DNA of 64,000 bases from Microbacterium sp. MYb54 (GTDB lineage Bacteria > Actinomycetota > Actinomycetes > Actinomycetales > Microbacteriaceae): assembly GCF_002979515.1 (NCBI RefSeq), contig NZ_PCPA01000013.1:42064-106063 (forward strand), given 5' to 3'. Made by a program: the position numbers and the translations under genes. A model generated the notes under the pieces. The model had not been told where the DNA came from, did not search any database, and was given only the letters and a program-made list of their open reading frames with translations. Positions 8,581 to 18,102 of the stretch are shown in pieces. Within the stretch, counting starts at the first letter, position 1, and each line of letters starts with the position of its first letter.

Positions 8581-9738
8581 TCAGCGGACGTCGGCGAAGA
8601 ATGCCCGGATGTCGCCGGCGAGCAGGTCGGGGCGCTCCAGAGCGGCGAAGTGCCCGCCCTCGTCGAAGCGGCTCCAGTGCACGATGTTCGAGTTGTCGCG
8701 CTCGGCGAACACCCGGATCGTCTGGAAGTCGTCGGCGAACACGGCGACCCCGGTGCGTGCGGCGTTGATCCGCGGCTCGGCATCTTCGGCGCCTTCGGCC
8801 GCGGCGTCGGCCCTGGCGTTCTCGAGGTAGCTGCGGCTCATGCCCGATGCCGCGTTCGCGAACCAGTTGACACTGACCTCGAGCAGGATCTTCTCCAGCG
8901 GCACCAGCGACGTGCCGTTGCCGAATGAGTTGAACAGCTCGCTGTAGGCGAGCAGGCCGACCGGGGAGTCGCTGATCCCCACCGACACGGTCTGCGGGCG
9001 CGAGGAGTTCATCGTGTTGTACCCGCCGACCGACTGGAACCACTGCATGTGCTCCAGGCCGGCGTAGTCCGCGGGCTCGAGCTTCTCGAACTCCGCCGGG
9101 TCGCCCGAAGGGAACGAGAACAGCTGCAGCACGTGCAGTCCGAGGAAGCCCTCCGGGTTCAGCAGTCCCAGCTCGCGGGCCACCATGGCGCCGTTGTCCG
9201 AGCCGTGGATGCCGTAGCTGTCGTAGCCGAGCCCGCGCATGAGACGGTCGTAGGCCTCGGCGACCTTCCCGACCGTCCAGCCCGGTGAGGCGAGCGGCTG
9301 CGAGAAGCCGTACCCCGGAGCATCCGGGATCACGACATCGAAGGCGTCTTCGGCACGGCCGCCGTGGGCCACCGGGTCGACGAGACGATCGATCAGGTCG
9401 AGGTAGTCGACCGAGGAACCGGGATAGGTGTGGGCGAGCAGCAGGGGCGTCGCGCCCTCGTGGGCCGAGCGCACGTGGAGGAAGTGAATCGTCTGGCCGT
9501 CGATCTCGGTGGTGAACTGCGGGACGGCATTGATCCGGTCCTGGGCGGCGGCCCAGTCGAACTCGCGCCAGGCGGCGATGGCCTCCCGGAGGTAGGAGTT
9601 GGGGGTGCCGGCATCCCAGTCGTCCGTCGGCGACGGCTGCGGAAGGCGGGTGCGGGCGAGGCGATCCTGGAGATCGGCGACCTCGGCGGCGGAGACCGAG
9701 ACGGTGAAGGGGCGGAAGGTGAGCGTCGTGTTTTCCAT
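8581..9738 (-). CDS. Epoxide hydrolase family protein (alpha/beta hydrolase)
   Basis: 385 aa. An N-terminal epoxide-hydrolase domain (FTVSVSAAEVADLQDRLARTR) is followed by the alpha/beta-hydrolase core. The oxyanion-hole strand reads LLAHTYPGSS (HGWPGS in relatives). The nucleophile is Asp181 in HGSDNG, and the catalytic base is His363 in EGGHFAALE. These residues indicate microsomal-type epoxide hydrolase chemistry on an unknown epoxide. ATG 9738 is preferred over ATG 9759: TACCTT (9745-9750) plus a 6-nt spacer precedes it, and the longer form would begin inside the palindromic operator at 9757-9781. It is divergent from the WYL regulator, its likely repressor. Confidence 0.9.
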   Translation of the reverse strand: MENTTLTFRPFTVSVSAAEVADLQDRLARTRLPQPSPTDDWDAGTPNSYLREAIAAWREFDWAAAQDRINAVPQFTTEIDGQTIHFLHVRSAHEGATPLLLAHTYPGSSVDYLDLIDRLVDPVAHGGRAEDAFDVVIPDAPGYGFSQPLASPGWTVGKVAEAYDRLMRGLGYDSYGIHGSDNGAMVARELGLLNPEGFLGLHVLQLFSFPSGDPAEFEKLEPADYAGLEHMQWFQSVGGYNTMNSSRPQTVSVGISDSPVGLLAYSELFNSFGNGTSLVPLEKILLEVSVNWFANAASGMSRSYLENARADAAAEGAEDAEPRINAARTGVAVFADDFQTIRVFAERDNSNIVHWSRFDEGGHFAALERPDLLAGDIRAFFADVR

Positions 9739-9756
9739 ATCTCGAAGGTAAGAGGG

Positions 9757-9781
9757 CATTAGGTTGGATTCGTTCCTAATG
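9757..9781. promoter_or_regulatory. Palindromic operator between hydrolase and WYL regulator
   Basis: CATTAGG (9757-9763) and CCTAATG (9775-9781) are perfect complements around an 11-bp spacer. The site sits where the -35 of the leaderless hydrolase promoter should be (its -10 is 9745-9750) and just upstream of the regulator. It is a likely binding site for the WYL protein. Confidence 0.6.
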
Positions 9782-9806
9782 GATGAAGAACTTTCGAGGA
9801 GCTCTC

Positions 9807-10766
9807 ATGGCCGATCCGACCGCACGACTGCTCGCGCTGCTGGCCCTACTGCAGACCGGCCCCGAGCGCTCCGGAACCGAGCTCTCCGCCCGGCTCGGCG
9901 TCTCCTCGCGCACCGTGCGGCACGACATCGAGCGCCTGCGCGACCTCGGCTACCCCGTCGACGCCACGCGAGGGTCCGTCGGCGGATACCGTCTCGGGGC
10001 GGGCGGCACCCTTCCTCCGCTGCTCCTCGACGACGAGGAGGCCGTGGCGGTCACGGTCGGGCTCCGCGCCGCAGCAGGCATCGCGGGGGTCGCCGAATCC
10101 GGGGCTCGGGCGCTCGCCAAGCTCGAACAGGTGCTGCCGTCGCACCTGCGCCCCACGGTCGACGCACTCCGGTCGAGCGTCGACCGCGCTCCGGAGAACA
10201 ACGACACCGATGCTCCCGACCCCGAGGTCGACGCCGCGTCGCTGCAGGCCATCGCACGCGCGATCCGCGACGAGGAGTGGCTGCGCTTCGACTACGAGGG
10301 CGCACCCGTGCTGGTCGAGCCGTACCGACTGCTCACCTGGGTGCGGCGCTGGTACCTGGTCGCACGCGATCCGCAGACCGCGGAGTGGGGCACGTACCGG
10401 GTCGACTGGATGCAACTGCGGATGCCGACGCATCGGCGCTTCGATCCACAACCGCTGCCCGGCGGCGACTACACGGCCTTCGCGATGCGCACCATCGCGG
10501 TGAGCGGGTGGATCGTGCACGCCCGGCTGCGCATCGACGCCCCCGCAGAAGCCGTGCTCGACCGGATCCATGCCGCGGTCGGGGTGGTCGAACCGGTCGA
10601 CGACGAGCACTGCATCCTCGTCACCGGCGCCGACAGTCTCGACACCGTCGCCGCCTACATCGGGATGCTCATGATGGACTTCACGGTCGAGAGCCCACCC
10701 GAGCTGATCCCCCGCCTGCAGCTGCTCTCCGAGCGGTACGCACGCGCCGTGGCCGGGAGCTCATGA
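9807..10766 (+). CDS. WYL-domain helix-turn-helix transcriptional regulator
   Basis: 319-aa YafY-like regulator. The N-terminal HTH (LLALLALLQTGPERSGTELSARLGVSSRTVRHDIERLRDLG) covers residues 6-50. A linker and the WYL domain follow, in which the namesake motif appears as RRWYLVARD, and a C-terminal WCX extension ends at SERYARAVAG. ATG 9807 is chosen because AGGAG lies 5 nt upstream; an in-frame ATG at 9783 lacks a ribosome site. WYL domains sense small ligands in many actinobacterial regulators. Here the divergent epoxide hydrolase and the intervening palindrome suggest control of the hydrolase. Confidence 0.9.
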   Translation: MADPTARLLALLALLQTGPERSGTELSARLGVSSRTVRHDIERLRDLGYPVDATRGSVGGYRLGAGGTLPPLLLDDEEAVAVTVGLRAAAGIAGVAESGARALAKLEQVLPSHLRPTVDALRSSVDRAPENNDTDAPDPEVDAASLQAIARAIRDEEWLRFDYEGAPVLVEPYRLLTWVRRWYLVARDPQTAEWGTYRVDWMQLRMPTHRRFDPQPLPGGDYTAFAMRTIAVSGWIVHARLRIDAPAEAVLDRIHAAVGVVEPVDDEHCILVTGADSLDTVAAYIGMLMMDFTVESPPELIPRLQLLSERYARAVAGSS

Positions 10767-10770
10767 AAGA

Positions 10771-10801
10771 ACCCCGTCGGCCCGCATGAGGCCGACGGGG
10801 T
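10771..10801. terminator. Intrinsic terminator between WYL gene and glyS
   Basis: ACCCCGTCGGCC (10771-10782) and its perfect complement (10790-10801) form a 12-bp stem with a 7-nt loop. On the minus strand it is followed by TTCTTTC, so it best serves glyS but may act for the convergent regulator gene too. Confidence 0.75.
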
Positions 10802-10816
10802 CCGGATGATGCGTGC

Positions 10817-12202
10817 TCAGGCGCCGCGCAGGCGCTCGGCCAGGTACGCGTGCAGCTCGTCGATCGAGACGCGCTCCTGCGCCATCGTGTCGCGGTCGCG
10901 CACGGTGACGGCACGGTCGTCGAGCGAGTCGAAGTCGACCGTGACGCAGAACGGGGTGCCGATCTCGTCCTGGCGGCGGTAGCGGCGGCCGATCGCACCC
11001 GCGTCGTCGAAGTCGACGGCCCAGGAGCTGCGGAGCGTGTCGGCGACCTCGCGAGCGAGCGGCGACAGGTTCTCATTGCGCGACAGCGGCAGCACGGCGG
11101 CCTTGACCGGAGCCAGGCGCGGGTCGAGCTTGAGCACGGTGCGCACGTCGGTGCCGCCCTTGGCGTTGGGCACCTGCTCCTCGACGTACGCGTCGACGAG
11201 GAACGCCATCATGGCGCGCGTGAGGCCGAACGACGGCTCGATCACGTACGGGGTGTAGCGCTCGCCCGTGGCCTGGTCGAAGTACGTCAGGCTCTGGCCG
11301 GATGCCTCGCTGTGGCTGGAGAGGTCGTAGTCGGTGCGGTTGGCGACGCCCATGAGCTCGCCCCACTCCTTGCCGACGAAGCCGAATCGGTACTCGACGT
11401 CGATCGTGCCGGCCGAGTAGTGCGCGCGGTCGTCTTCCGGCACGTCGAACTGACGCATGTTCTCCGGGTCGATGCCGAGATCGATGAACCAGTTCCAGCA
11501 AGCCTTGACCCAGTGGTCGAACCACTCCTGCGCCTCTGCGGGCGGGGTGAAGAACTCGATCTCCATCTGCTCGAACTCGCGCGTGCGGAAGATGAAGTTG
11601 CCGGGGGTGATCTCGTTGCGGAACGCCTTGCCGACCTGGCCGATACCGAACGGCGGCTTCTTGCGGCTCGCGGTGAGCACGTTCGAGAAGTTCACGAAGA
11701 TTCCCTGCGCGGTCTCGGGGCGCAGGAAGTACAGGGCCGACTCGTTGTCGACGACACCGAGGTAGGTCTTCACTAGACCGGAGAAGGCCTTGGGCTCGGT
11801 GTACTGGCCCTTGGTGCCGCAGTTCGGGCACGGGATGTCGGCGAGGCCGTTCTCGGCCTTGCGTCCCTTGCGCGCCTCGAAGTCCTCGATGAGGTTGTCG
11901 GCGCGGAAGCGCCGGTGACACTGCAGGCATTCGACGAGCGGGTCGGTGAACGTCTCGACGTGTCCAGAGGCCTCCCACACACGCTTGGGCAGGATGATGC
12001 TGGAGTCCAGGCCCACCATGTCTCCACGGCCGCGCACGAACGTCTGCCACCACTGGCGGCGGATGTTCTCCTTGAGCTCCGTGCCGAGGGGACCGTAGTC
12101 CCACGCCGACCGAGAGCCGCCGTAGATCTCACCCGATTGGAACACGAACCCGCGGTGGCGGGCGAGGGCGATGACCTTGGCGAGGCGGGACTGTTCGGCC
12201 AT
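10817..12202 (-). CDS. glyS: Glycyl-tRNA synthetase (alpha2 type)
   Basis: Class II aminoacyl-tRNA synthetase charging tRNA-Gly, 461 aa. This is the single-subunit homodimeric type. Motif 1 region [16 protein letters not shown] is near residues 35-50. Two zinc-type pairs, CLQCHRRF and CPNCGTKG, are visible. Motif 2 is [21 protein letters not shown] and motif 3 lies around [14 protein letters not shown]. The C-terminal anticodon-binding domain covers the last ~100 residues. ATG 12202 is chosen over GTG/ATG codons further upstream because [19 protein letters not shown] is the conserved start. Confidence 0.97.
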   Translation of the reverse strand: MAEQSRLAKVIALARHRGFVFQSGEIYGGSRSAWDYGPLGTELKENIRRQWWQTFVRGRGDMVGLDSSIILPKRVWEASGHVETFTDPLVECLQCHRRFRADNLIEDFEARKGRKAENGLADIPCPNCGTKGQYTEPKAFSGLVKTYLGVVDNESALYFLRPETAQGIFVNFSNVLTASRKKPPFGIGQVGKAFRNEITPGNFIFRTREFEQMEIEFFTPPAEAQEWFDHWVKACWNWFIDLGIDPENMRQFDVPEDDRAHYSAGTIDVEYRFGFVGKEWGELMGVANRTDYDLSSHSEASGQSLTYFDQATGERYTPYVIEPSFGLTRAMMAFLVDAYVEEQVPNAKGGTDVRTVLKLDPRLAPVKAAVLPLSRNENLSPLAREVADTLRSSWAVDFDDAGAIGRRYRRQDEIGTPFCVTVDFDSLDDRAVTVRDRDTMAQERVSIDELHAYLAERLRGA

Positions 12203-12316
12203 GGTGGCTCCAATGGTCGGATGCGTGGTGACACCCGTGATCACGGGCATGCCATTCTATCCGGGGTTCCCGCGCGGTCCCTGGCCCCAGCGGCTGCGCC
12301 GGAGTACCGTCCTGGC

Positions 12317-13786
12317 ATGAGCACTGCAGCGCGAACACCGCGGACCCGCGACGACGACACCCGCTTCTTCGGTCAGCCGTGGGCCCTGGTGCACATCTTC
12401 GGCGTGGAGATGTGGGAGCGCTTCAGCTTCTACGGCATGCAGGGCATCCTGCTCATCTACCTGTACTACTCGGTCTCGCAGGGTGGCCTCGGCATCCCGG
12501 AGGCGGTCGCGGGCGGCATCGTGGGGGCGTACGGCGGCTCGGTCTACCTGTCGACGATCCTCGGCGCGTGGCTCGCGGACCGGCTGTTCGGCTCCGAGCG
12601 GGTGCTCTTCGTCAGCGCGATGGTGATCGTGGCGGGCCACCTGGCGCTCGCGTTCCTGCCCGGCGCGGTCGGGGTGGGAGTCGGCCTGGTGCTCGTGGCC
12701 CTGGGCTCCGGCGGGCTCAAGGCGAATGCGACCTCGGTCGTCGGCAGCCTGTACAGCGCTGACGACCCGCGAAGGGATGCCGGCTTCTCGCTGTTCTACC
12801 TCGGGATCAACCTCGGCGCGTTCATGGGGCCGATCCTCACCGGCATCCTGCAGTCCTCGCTCGGCTTCCACTACGGCTTCGGACTCGCCGCCATCGGCAT
12901 GACTCTCGGACTCGTGCAGTACTCGTTCGGCCGCCGCTCACTGCCCGCCTCGGTACGCGAGGTGCCGAATCCGCTCCCCCGCTCGCGCTACCCGCTGGTC
13001 GGGATCATCGCTGCGGCCGCGATCGTGCTGATCGCCGTGCTGGTGCTCACGGGAGTGATCAAGGCCGACAACCTCGCGACCCTGGTCATCTACGGCACGA
13101 TCATCGCGGCGGTCGCCTACTTCGCGGTGATCCTCTCGAGCCGGCGCATCGACGCCACCGAGCGCTCCCGCGTGTGGGGCTTCCTGCCGCTGTTCGTCAC
13201 CAGTGTCGCCTTCTGGTCGCTGTACCAGCAGCAGTTCACGGTGCTCACCGTCTACTCCGACAAGCGTCTGGACCGGAACCTGTTCGGCTGGGAGATGCCG
13301 GTGTCGTGGGTGCAGTCGATCAACCCGGTGTTCATCATCATCCTGTCCGGCGTCTTCGCCGCGATCTGGACCCGACTGGGAAAGCGTCAGCCCTCGACGC
13401 CGACGAAGTTCGCCCTCGGCGCGATCATCATGGGAGCCGCATTCCTGCTCTTCCTCCCGTTCGCCGGCGGAGGGGAGAACTCCACGCCGCTGCTCGCGAT
13501 CGTCGGCATCCTGTTCGTGTTCACCGTCGCGGAACTTCTCATCTCCCCCGTCGGCCTCTCGGTGGCGACGAAGCTCGCCCCGGCCGCGTTCCACACGCAG
13601 ATGGTCGCGCTGTTCTTCTTGTCGATCGCGCTCGGGACGGCGATCTCGGGCTGGCTCGTGCAGTTATACAACCCCGACGACGAGGTGCCGTACTTCTCGA
13701 TCCTCGGCGGCATCGCCATCGTGGTCGGCCTCGGACTGCTGCTGAGCGTGAAGCCCGTGCTGAAGCTCATGCGCGGGGTGCGCTGA
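12317..13786 (+). CDS. POT-family proton-dependent oligopeptide transporter
   Basis: 489-aa membrane protein of the PTR2/POT (proton-coupled di-/tripeptide symporter) family. It has the signature MWERFSFYGMQGILLIYL in TM1 (E-x-E-R-F-x-Y-Y region) and the second PTR signature around FSLFYLGINLGAFMGPIL. Twelve or more hydrophobic helices are visible. The start is supported by TACCGT (12305-12310), 6 nt, then ATG 12317, a leaderless arrangement. It is divergent from glyS and convergent with the GNAT gene at 13819. Confidence 0.92.
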   Translation: MSTAARTPRTRDDDTRFFGQPWALVHIFGVEMWERFSFYGMQGILLIYLYYSVSQGGLGIPEAVAGGIVGAYGGSVYLSTILGAWLADRLFGSERVLFVSAMVIVAGHLALAFLPGAVGVGVGLVLVALGSGGLKANATSVVGSLYSADDPRRDAGFSLFYLGINLGAFMGPILTGILQSSLGFHYGFGLAAIGMTLGLVQYSFGRRSLPASVREVPNPLPRSRYPLVGIIAAAAIVLIAVLVLTGVIKADNLATLVIYGTIIAAVAYFAVILSSRRIDATERSRVWGFLPLFVTSVAFWSLYQQQFTVLTVYSDKRLDRNLFGWEMPVSWVQSINPVFIIILSGVFAAIWTRLGKRQPSTPTKFALGAIIMGAAFLLFLPFAGGGENSTPLLAIVGILFVFTVAELLISPVGLSVATKLAPAAFHTQMVALFFLSIALGTAISGWLVQLYNPDDEVPYFSILGGIAIVVGLGLLLSVKPVLKLMRGVR

Positions 13787-13818
13787 GCGCGCCCCGCCGG
13801 CAGATCATGCGGTGAGGA

Positions 13819-14508
13819 TCAGGCCGTGAAGAGGTAGCCGCGCGCGTTGTCGTAGCCGGCGATCTTCAGGCCGCTGCCGAGCAGGCCTTCCATCTGCGCG
13901 CGCAGACGGGTGCGCCACCCGTGGGCCGCTGCCGGGTCGGAGACGCGCAGCGTCTCGATGTCTGCCGGGATCTCCAGCGTCTCGACGACCGCGTCGTCGG
14001 CCGGAGGCTTCGCGATGTCGGCGAGGGCCCATTCGACATCGAGCCGATCGCTCTCATCACCCGCGTCACCGCCGCCGAAGATGCCGTACCGGTTGATCGA
14101 ATAGCCGGTCGCTCGCGCGCCCAGCACGGTGAAGAAGAAGTGCGCGTTGCGCGCGACGAGCGGATCGAACGTCCAGGTGATTCGACCGACATCGCGGGAG
14201 AACGCCCACTGACGCTGGTGCTCCTTGAGCTCGCGCCCCCAGCCACGCCCGCGGTACTCGGGCAGCAGCGCCGTGATGTGCGAGTGCATCGCACGCCGGG
14301 CGGGCTCGCCGAAGAAGGCGATGGATGCACCGACCATGCGCTCCTCGTCGCCCTCGCCGTCGAAGAAGCCGACGACGTAGTTGCCCGACTGCTGCAGGGC
14401 GCGCAGGGTTCCGGCATCCACCACGCGCTGCGGACCCCTGATGGAGTCGAGCAGGCCCTGCGCGTCGAGGATGAGTTCAACGGTGTCGAGATCACGGATG
14501 GTTCGCAC
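13819..14508 (-). CDS. GNAT-superfamily acetyltransferase (COG3375-like)
   Basis: About 229 aa. The acetyl-CoA loop is PEYRGRGWGRELKEHQRQWA, followed by ITWTFDPLVARNAHFFFTVLGARATGYSINRYG, the signature of the COG3375 branch of GNATs. The C-terminal third is a variable beta-rich extension. GTG 14508 is chosen because family members start at the TIRDLDTVELIL segment; a GTG at 14562 would add 18 residues and create a GTGA overlap with the HIT-like gene, so that start remains possible. Likely cotranscribed with the HIT-like gene upstream. Confidence 0.8.
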   Translation of the reverse strand: MRTIRDLDTVELILDAQGLLDSIRGPQRVVDAGTLRALQQSGNYVVGFFDGEGDEERMVGASIAFFGEPARRAMHSHITALLPEYRGRGWGRELKEHQRQWAFSRDVGRITWTFDPLVARNAHFFFTVLGARATGYSINRYGIFGGGDAGDESDRLDVEWALADIAKPPADDAVVETLEIPADIETLRVSDPAAAHGWRTRLRAQMEGLLGSGLKIAGYDNARGYLFTA

Positions 14509-14558
14509 GCACCCAGTCTGCCCCTCCTCGGCCGGTTCAGGGAATCGGAACCGCCCGA

Positions 14559-15179
14559 TCACCGTGTCGGGAACGCCTCACCACCGCCGGCGGCGAGCGC
14601 CTCGGCCACGATACGAATGTGCTCCTCGGCCATCTCCTGCGGGATCGGCGGCAGGATCCCGTCCCAGAACGACAGCACCGCACCTCGCCCTTGCATCATG
14701 CCGGCGGGGCGTCCCATCGCCCACAGGTGCAGGTGCGCCGAGCCGTCGTTCCACCGCCCGAAGTGGCACCGCGCGACGCCGGGCACGCTCTTGACCGCCT
14801 GCGAGACCCGCTGCATCAGGGGCCCGAGAGCCGCGAGCACCTCGACCGGCGCGTTCTCGAGCAGCCAATGCTCACGCGGGGCGATCGCGCCGATGAACGG
14901 CAGCCCTCCGATCTCCCACCCCGCGCGCACCTGCCAGTGCTCGTCGCGCCAGATCGTGAACTCGCTCGGGGCGCAGGGCCCGCATTCGCCCGGATCCAGC
15001 TCGCCGCCACGAGGCTTCTCCGGCACCAGCATCGGCTCGAGCGGTCGCATCGTGACCGTCTCGAATGCCCACGGCAGTCCCTCGGCGACGGCGGAGGCGT
15101 CGAGCGCCTCGCCGATCGGGAGCCTGCGATGGAACGCGGAGTCGGCAGGGTGCTGGTCGATCGTGGCGTCGTCGCTCAT
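14559..15179 (-). CDS. HIT-like (histidine-triad fold) protein
   Basis: 206 aa. The central CGPCAPSEFTIWRDEHWQV segment (CxxC, then strand) and the C-terminal SAHLHLWAMGRP correspond to the HIT/GalT fold. The triad HxHxHxx is reduced to HLHLW, so a full nucleotidyl-hydrolase triad is not seen. It may bind nucleotides without classical HIT chemistry. ATG 15179 is preferred to an in-frame TTG four codons upstream. Followed by the GNAT gene on the same strand. Confidence 0.75.
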   Translation of the reverse strand: MSDDATIDQHPADSAFHRRLPIGEALDASAVAEGLPWAFETVTMRPLEPMLVPEKPRGGELDPGECGPCAPSEFTIWRDEHWQVRAGWEIGGLPFIGAIAPREHWLLENAPVEVLAALGPLMQRVSQAVKSVPGVARCHFGRWNDGSAHLHLWAMGRPAGMMQGRGAVLSFWDGILPPIPQEMAEEHIRIVAEALAAGGGEAFPTR

Positions 15180-15257
15180 CTCCCCATGCAATCACGGACC
15201 GCATGCTAGTCAGCACCGATCGACCCCACACCTCTCGATGGCCGATAGCCTGAGCCG

Positions 15258-16697
15258 GTGGGTGCGAGTGATGACAGAGCCAGGAAGCGCCTCTCCCGGA
15301 CCCCGCCGAAGTGGGCGATCGTCGCGGTTCTCGCCTTCGCCGGCCTGTGCTCGTCGTTCATGTTCACGCTGGTCGTGCCGCTGCAGGCCGAACTGCCGCA
15401 GCTGCTGAACGCCTCCCGCGAAGACACCACCTGGGTCGTCACGATCACGCTGCTCGTCGCCGCGGTCGCCACCCCCATCTCGGGCCGCCTCGGCGACATG
15501 TACGGCAAGCGCCGCGTCGTGATCGCGCTGCTGGCGATCCTGATCCTCGGCTCCGTGATCGCCGCGGTCTCGGGCTCGATCATCGGCGTGATCATCGGCC
15601 GCGCACTGCAGGGCGCCGTCACAGGGGTCGTTCCCCTCGGCATCGCCATTATGCGTGACGTGCTGCCGCCCGAGCGGCTGGGCACAGCGGTCGCCCTCAT
15701 GAGCGCCACCATGGGCGTCGGCGGGGCGATCGGGATGCCCGTTGCCGCTCTGCTCGCCCAGAACGCCGACTGGCACATGCTCTTCTGGCTCGCCGCCGTG
15801 CTCGGCGTGGTCGGCCTCGCCCTCGTGCTGGCTGTGATCCCCGAGGATGTCCTGCGCTCCCCCGGACGGCTCGATGTCCTCGGCGCCATCGGACTCGCGA
15901 TCGGGCTCACCGGTCTCCTCCTCTTCGTCTCGCGGGGCGCGCAGTGGGGTTGGACCGCGCCGATCACGCTCACCTGCATCATCGGCGGACTCGTTGTGCT
16001 GCTGGTGTGGGGCTGGTACCAGCTGCGCACGAAGGATCCGCTGCTCGATCTGCGCGTCGCCGCACGCCCCGCCGTGCTCTTCACGAACATCGCCGCGATC
16101 GGCATGGGCTTCGCGCTGTTCGCCTCGAACGTGACGTTCCCGCAGATGCTCGAGGCTCCGTCGATCGGCGGGGGCTTCGGTCTCGACATGGTCGCCGCAT
16201 CGCTCGTGATCATGCCTGCCGGCCTCGTGATGATGGTGATCTCACCGCTCTCCGGCTGGCTGGAGCGCACCGTGGGTCCGCGCCCACTGTTCACGGTCGG
16301 CGCCACCGCGATCGTGCTCGCCTACGTCTTCGTCCTACTGTGGTCGAGCGAGGTGTGGCACGTCCTCGTCGCGAACCTGCTGATCGGCGTGGGCATCGGC
16401 TTCACGTTCGCCGCGATGCCGATGATCATCATGCGCTCGGTGCCCGCGAACGAGACCGGCGCGTCGAACGGACTGAACGCGCTGTTCCGCTCGGTCGGCA
16501 CATCCAGCGCCTCGGCCGTGATGGGCGGCGTCCTCGCCGCGATGAGCATCGACATCGACGGCGTGGCCGTGCCCACCAGGACCGCTTTCGAGGTGTGCTT
16601 CTGGCTCGCGATCGCCGCCGGTGTCATCGCGGTGGTGCTGTCGCTGTTCATCCCGAAGCAGCGCTCGACCGAGCAGCATCCGTCACTGCCCGGCTGA
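15258..16697 (+). CDS. MFS transporter, DHA2 drug-efflux family
   Basis: 479-aa protein with about 14 hydrophobic helices. Motif A (GRLGDMYGKRRV) follows TM2, and motif C-like glycine-rich sequence MSATMGVGGAIGMPVAALL is in TM5, which identifies 14-TM proton antiporters of the EmrB/QacA type. The GTG start is supported by TAGCCT (15246-15251), 6 nt, GTG, a leaderless promoter. There is no adjacent regulator; substrate unknown. The C-terminus is a short hydrophilic tail. Confidence 0.9.
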   Translation: MGASDDRARKRLSRTPPKWAIVAVLAFAGLCSSFMFTLVVPLQAELPQLLNASREDTTWVVTITLLVAAVATPISGRLGDMYGKRRVVIALLAILILGSVIAAVSGSIIGVIIGRALQGAVTGVVPLGIAIMRDVLPPERLGTAVALMSATMGVGGAIGMPVAALLAQNADWHMLFWLAAVLGVVGLALVLAVIPEDVLRSPGRLDVLGAIGLAIGLTGLLLFVSRGAQWGWTAPITLTCIIGGLVVLLVWGWYQLRTKDPLLDLRVAARPAVLFTNIAAIGMGFALFASNVTFPQMLEAPSIGGGFGLDMVAASLVIMPAGLVMMVISPLSGWLERTVGPRPLFTVGATAIVLAYVFVLLWSSEVWHVLVANLLIGVGIGFTFAAMPMIIMRSVPANETGASNGLNALFRSVGTSSASAVMGGVLAAMSIDIDGVAVPTRTAFEVCFWLAIAAGVIAVVLSLFIPKQRSTEQHPSLPG

Positions 16698-16717
16698 ACG
16701 CGCAGTTCCGCACGGTG

Positions 16718-17125
16718 TCAGCGGGAGATCGTGCGCGGGTCCGGATCGTCGGCGCGCGGCGCGCGCAGCCGGTCCGGGATCGGCCACTCCACGATGAACT
16801 GCGCGGTCGCCGGACGGCTCATGTCGCCGAAGTCGTCGATCTTCACGACGATTCGACCGGGCACGCCTTCCTCGTCCGGCGTCACCTCGAGGATGCGCAC
16901 CCGCAGCGGCCGGTCATCCTCACTCTGCCCCTCGAGCATCCACGGGTCGGCGAGCCAGGCGATGCCGTGCTCCTCGAGTGCGACCTCGGCGTCGAGCCAT
17001 TCGGTGGGGGCGGAGGCCGGCCGCCCGAGCACGTCGACGGCGACCCAGTCGTCGCCCGCAGGATGGATCCAGCCGAGCAGCTCACCGTCATCGCGACGGT
17101 GTGGGGTCCAGTCAGGTCGTGGCAT
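16718..17125 (-). CDS. Conserved hypothetical protein
   Basis: 135-aa soluble acidic protein starting MPRPDWTPHRRDDGELLGWIHP. Strand-rich sequence (DDWVAVDVLGRP, RVRILEVTPDEEG, IVVKIDDFGDM) ends in a basic tail. No transmembrane segment, signal peptide or known domain is recognised. The start is supported by a minus-strand TAGGAT (17132-17137), 6 nt, ATG. Similar small proteins are common in Microbacteriaceae, but I know no function. Confidence 0.75.
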   Translation of the reverse strand: MPRPDWTPHRRDDGELLGWIHPAGDDWVAVDVLGRPASAPTEWLDAEVALEEHGIAWLADPWMLEGQSEDDRPLRVRILEVTPDEEGVPGRIVVKIDDFGDMSRPATAQFIVEWPIPDRLRAPRADDPDPRTISR

Positions 17126-17142
17126 CCGATGATCCTACTCAG

Positions 17143-18087
17143 TCAGAACGTGAGCACCAGTCGGCTCCCCCCGGACCCGCCAGCGGCGTTCCACGCTGCC
17201 TCGACCTGAGACGCAGGAACGTCCGTCGATGCGCTCACGATCGTCCCCTCCGCGATCACCCTGACGATCTCGGGAAGCTCCGCGACGAAAGCCGAGCGGC
17301 CGACCGAGCCTTGGCCGCTGCCGACGATCGTGAGACCGGACGAGCGGAGCGCTGCCGAGGGGATCTGCGCCTCCTGACCCGCAGAGGAGCCGATGGTGAT
17401 CCAGTCGAGCCTGGAACCCTTCCTCGTCCTGGCTGTCACCACCGCACGCATGGCGTCGACGGCCGGCTCACCCCATACGTAGTCGAGGACGACATCGACG
17501 TCGGCGGCGGCACGTCCGATCGCATCGATGTCGCCCAGCGGCACGATCTCGTCGGCGCCGAGGCCCGGCAGCCCTGCAAGCCGAGCAACGTTGCGACCGC
17601 TGGCGATGACCTGCGCGGCCCCCAGGTGCCTCGCGACCTGCACGGCCGCCGTTCCCGCCGCACCCGTCGCGCCGAGGATCAGCACGCGAGCGTCACGCGG
17701 GAACGAGATGCGATGGCGCAGTGCGACCCACGACGACATGACGGGGTTCGCTGCAGCGGCGATCGCGGCGGGGTCGGCGCCCTCCGGGATGATCACGCTG
17801 GCTCGCGGATCGACGGCCACGCGCTCGGCCATCGATCCACGGGTGTCGCTGGCCACTGCGAAGTAGCGCGTGGTGCCGTCGGGGAAACGGCCGACGCCGT
17901 CCACTCCCGGGATGAGCGGAAGGGAGCCTTCACTCGTGTAGTGCGAGCCGTCGGCCTGCGATCTGACCCGCGGGTGCACACCCGCGGCGAGAACATCGAC
18001 GACGACCTCGCCGCTGCGTGGTTCCGGCTCCGGAAACGACTGCCATACGGGTGCGGCGCCGAACGAGTTGACGACAGCTGCGTACAT
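17143..18087 (-). CDS. Zinc-independent quinone oxidoreductase-like MDR protein
   Basis: 314-aa medium-chain dehydrogenase/reductase. An N-terminal GroES-like domain (GEVVVDVLAAGVHPR, then LIPGVDGVGRFPDGT) precedes a Rossmann domain with LILGATGAAGTAAVQVARHLGA around residue 140. The structural and catalytic zinc cysteines of alcohol dehydrogenases are absent, so quinone-oxidoreductase/enoyl-reductase-like NADPH chemistry is expected. AAAGGAG lies 6 nt before ATG. It is divergent from a MarR regulator, with two palindromes in the gap, and is the probable repressed target. Confidence 0.88.
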   Translation of the reverse strand: MYAAVVNSFGAAPVWQSFPEPEPRSGEVVVDVLAAGVHPRVRSQADGSHYTSEGSLPLIPGVDGVGRFPDGTTRYFAVASDTRGSMAERVAVDPRASVIIPEGADPAAIAAAANPVMSSWVALRHRISFPRDARVLILGATGAAGTAAVQVARHLGAAQVIASGRNVARLAGLPGLGADEIVPLGDIDAIGRAAADVDVVLDYVWGEPAVDAMRAVVTARTRKGSRLDWITIGSSAGQEAQIPSAALRSSGLTIVGSGQGSVGRSAFVAELPEIVRVIAEGTIVSASTDVPASQVEAAWNAAGGSGGSRLVLTF

Positions 18088-18102
18088 GATGATCTCCTTT
18101 GG

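Noticed and set aside
9739..9759. Longer epoxide hydrolase starting at ATG 9759
   Set aside because: That codon lies inside the palindromic operator, while ATG 9738 follows a -10 box with the standard 6-nt spacer.
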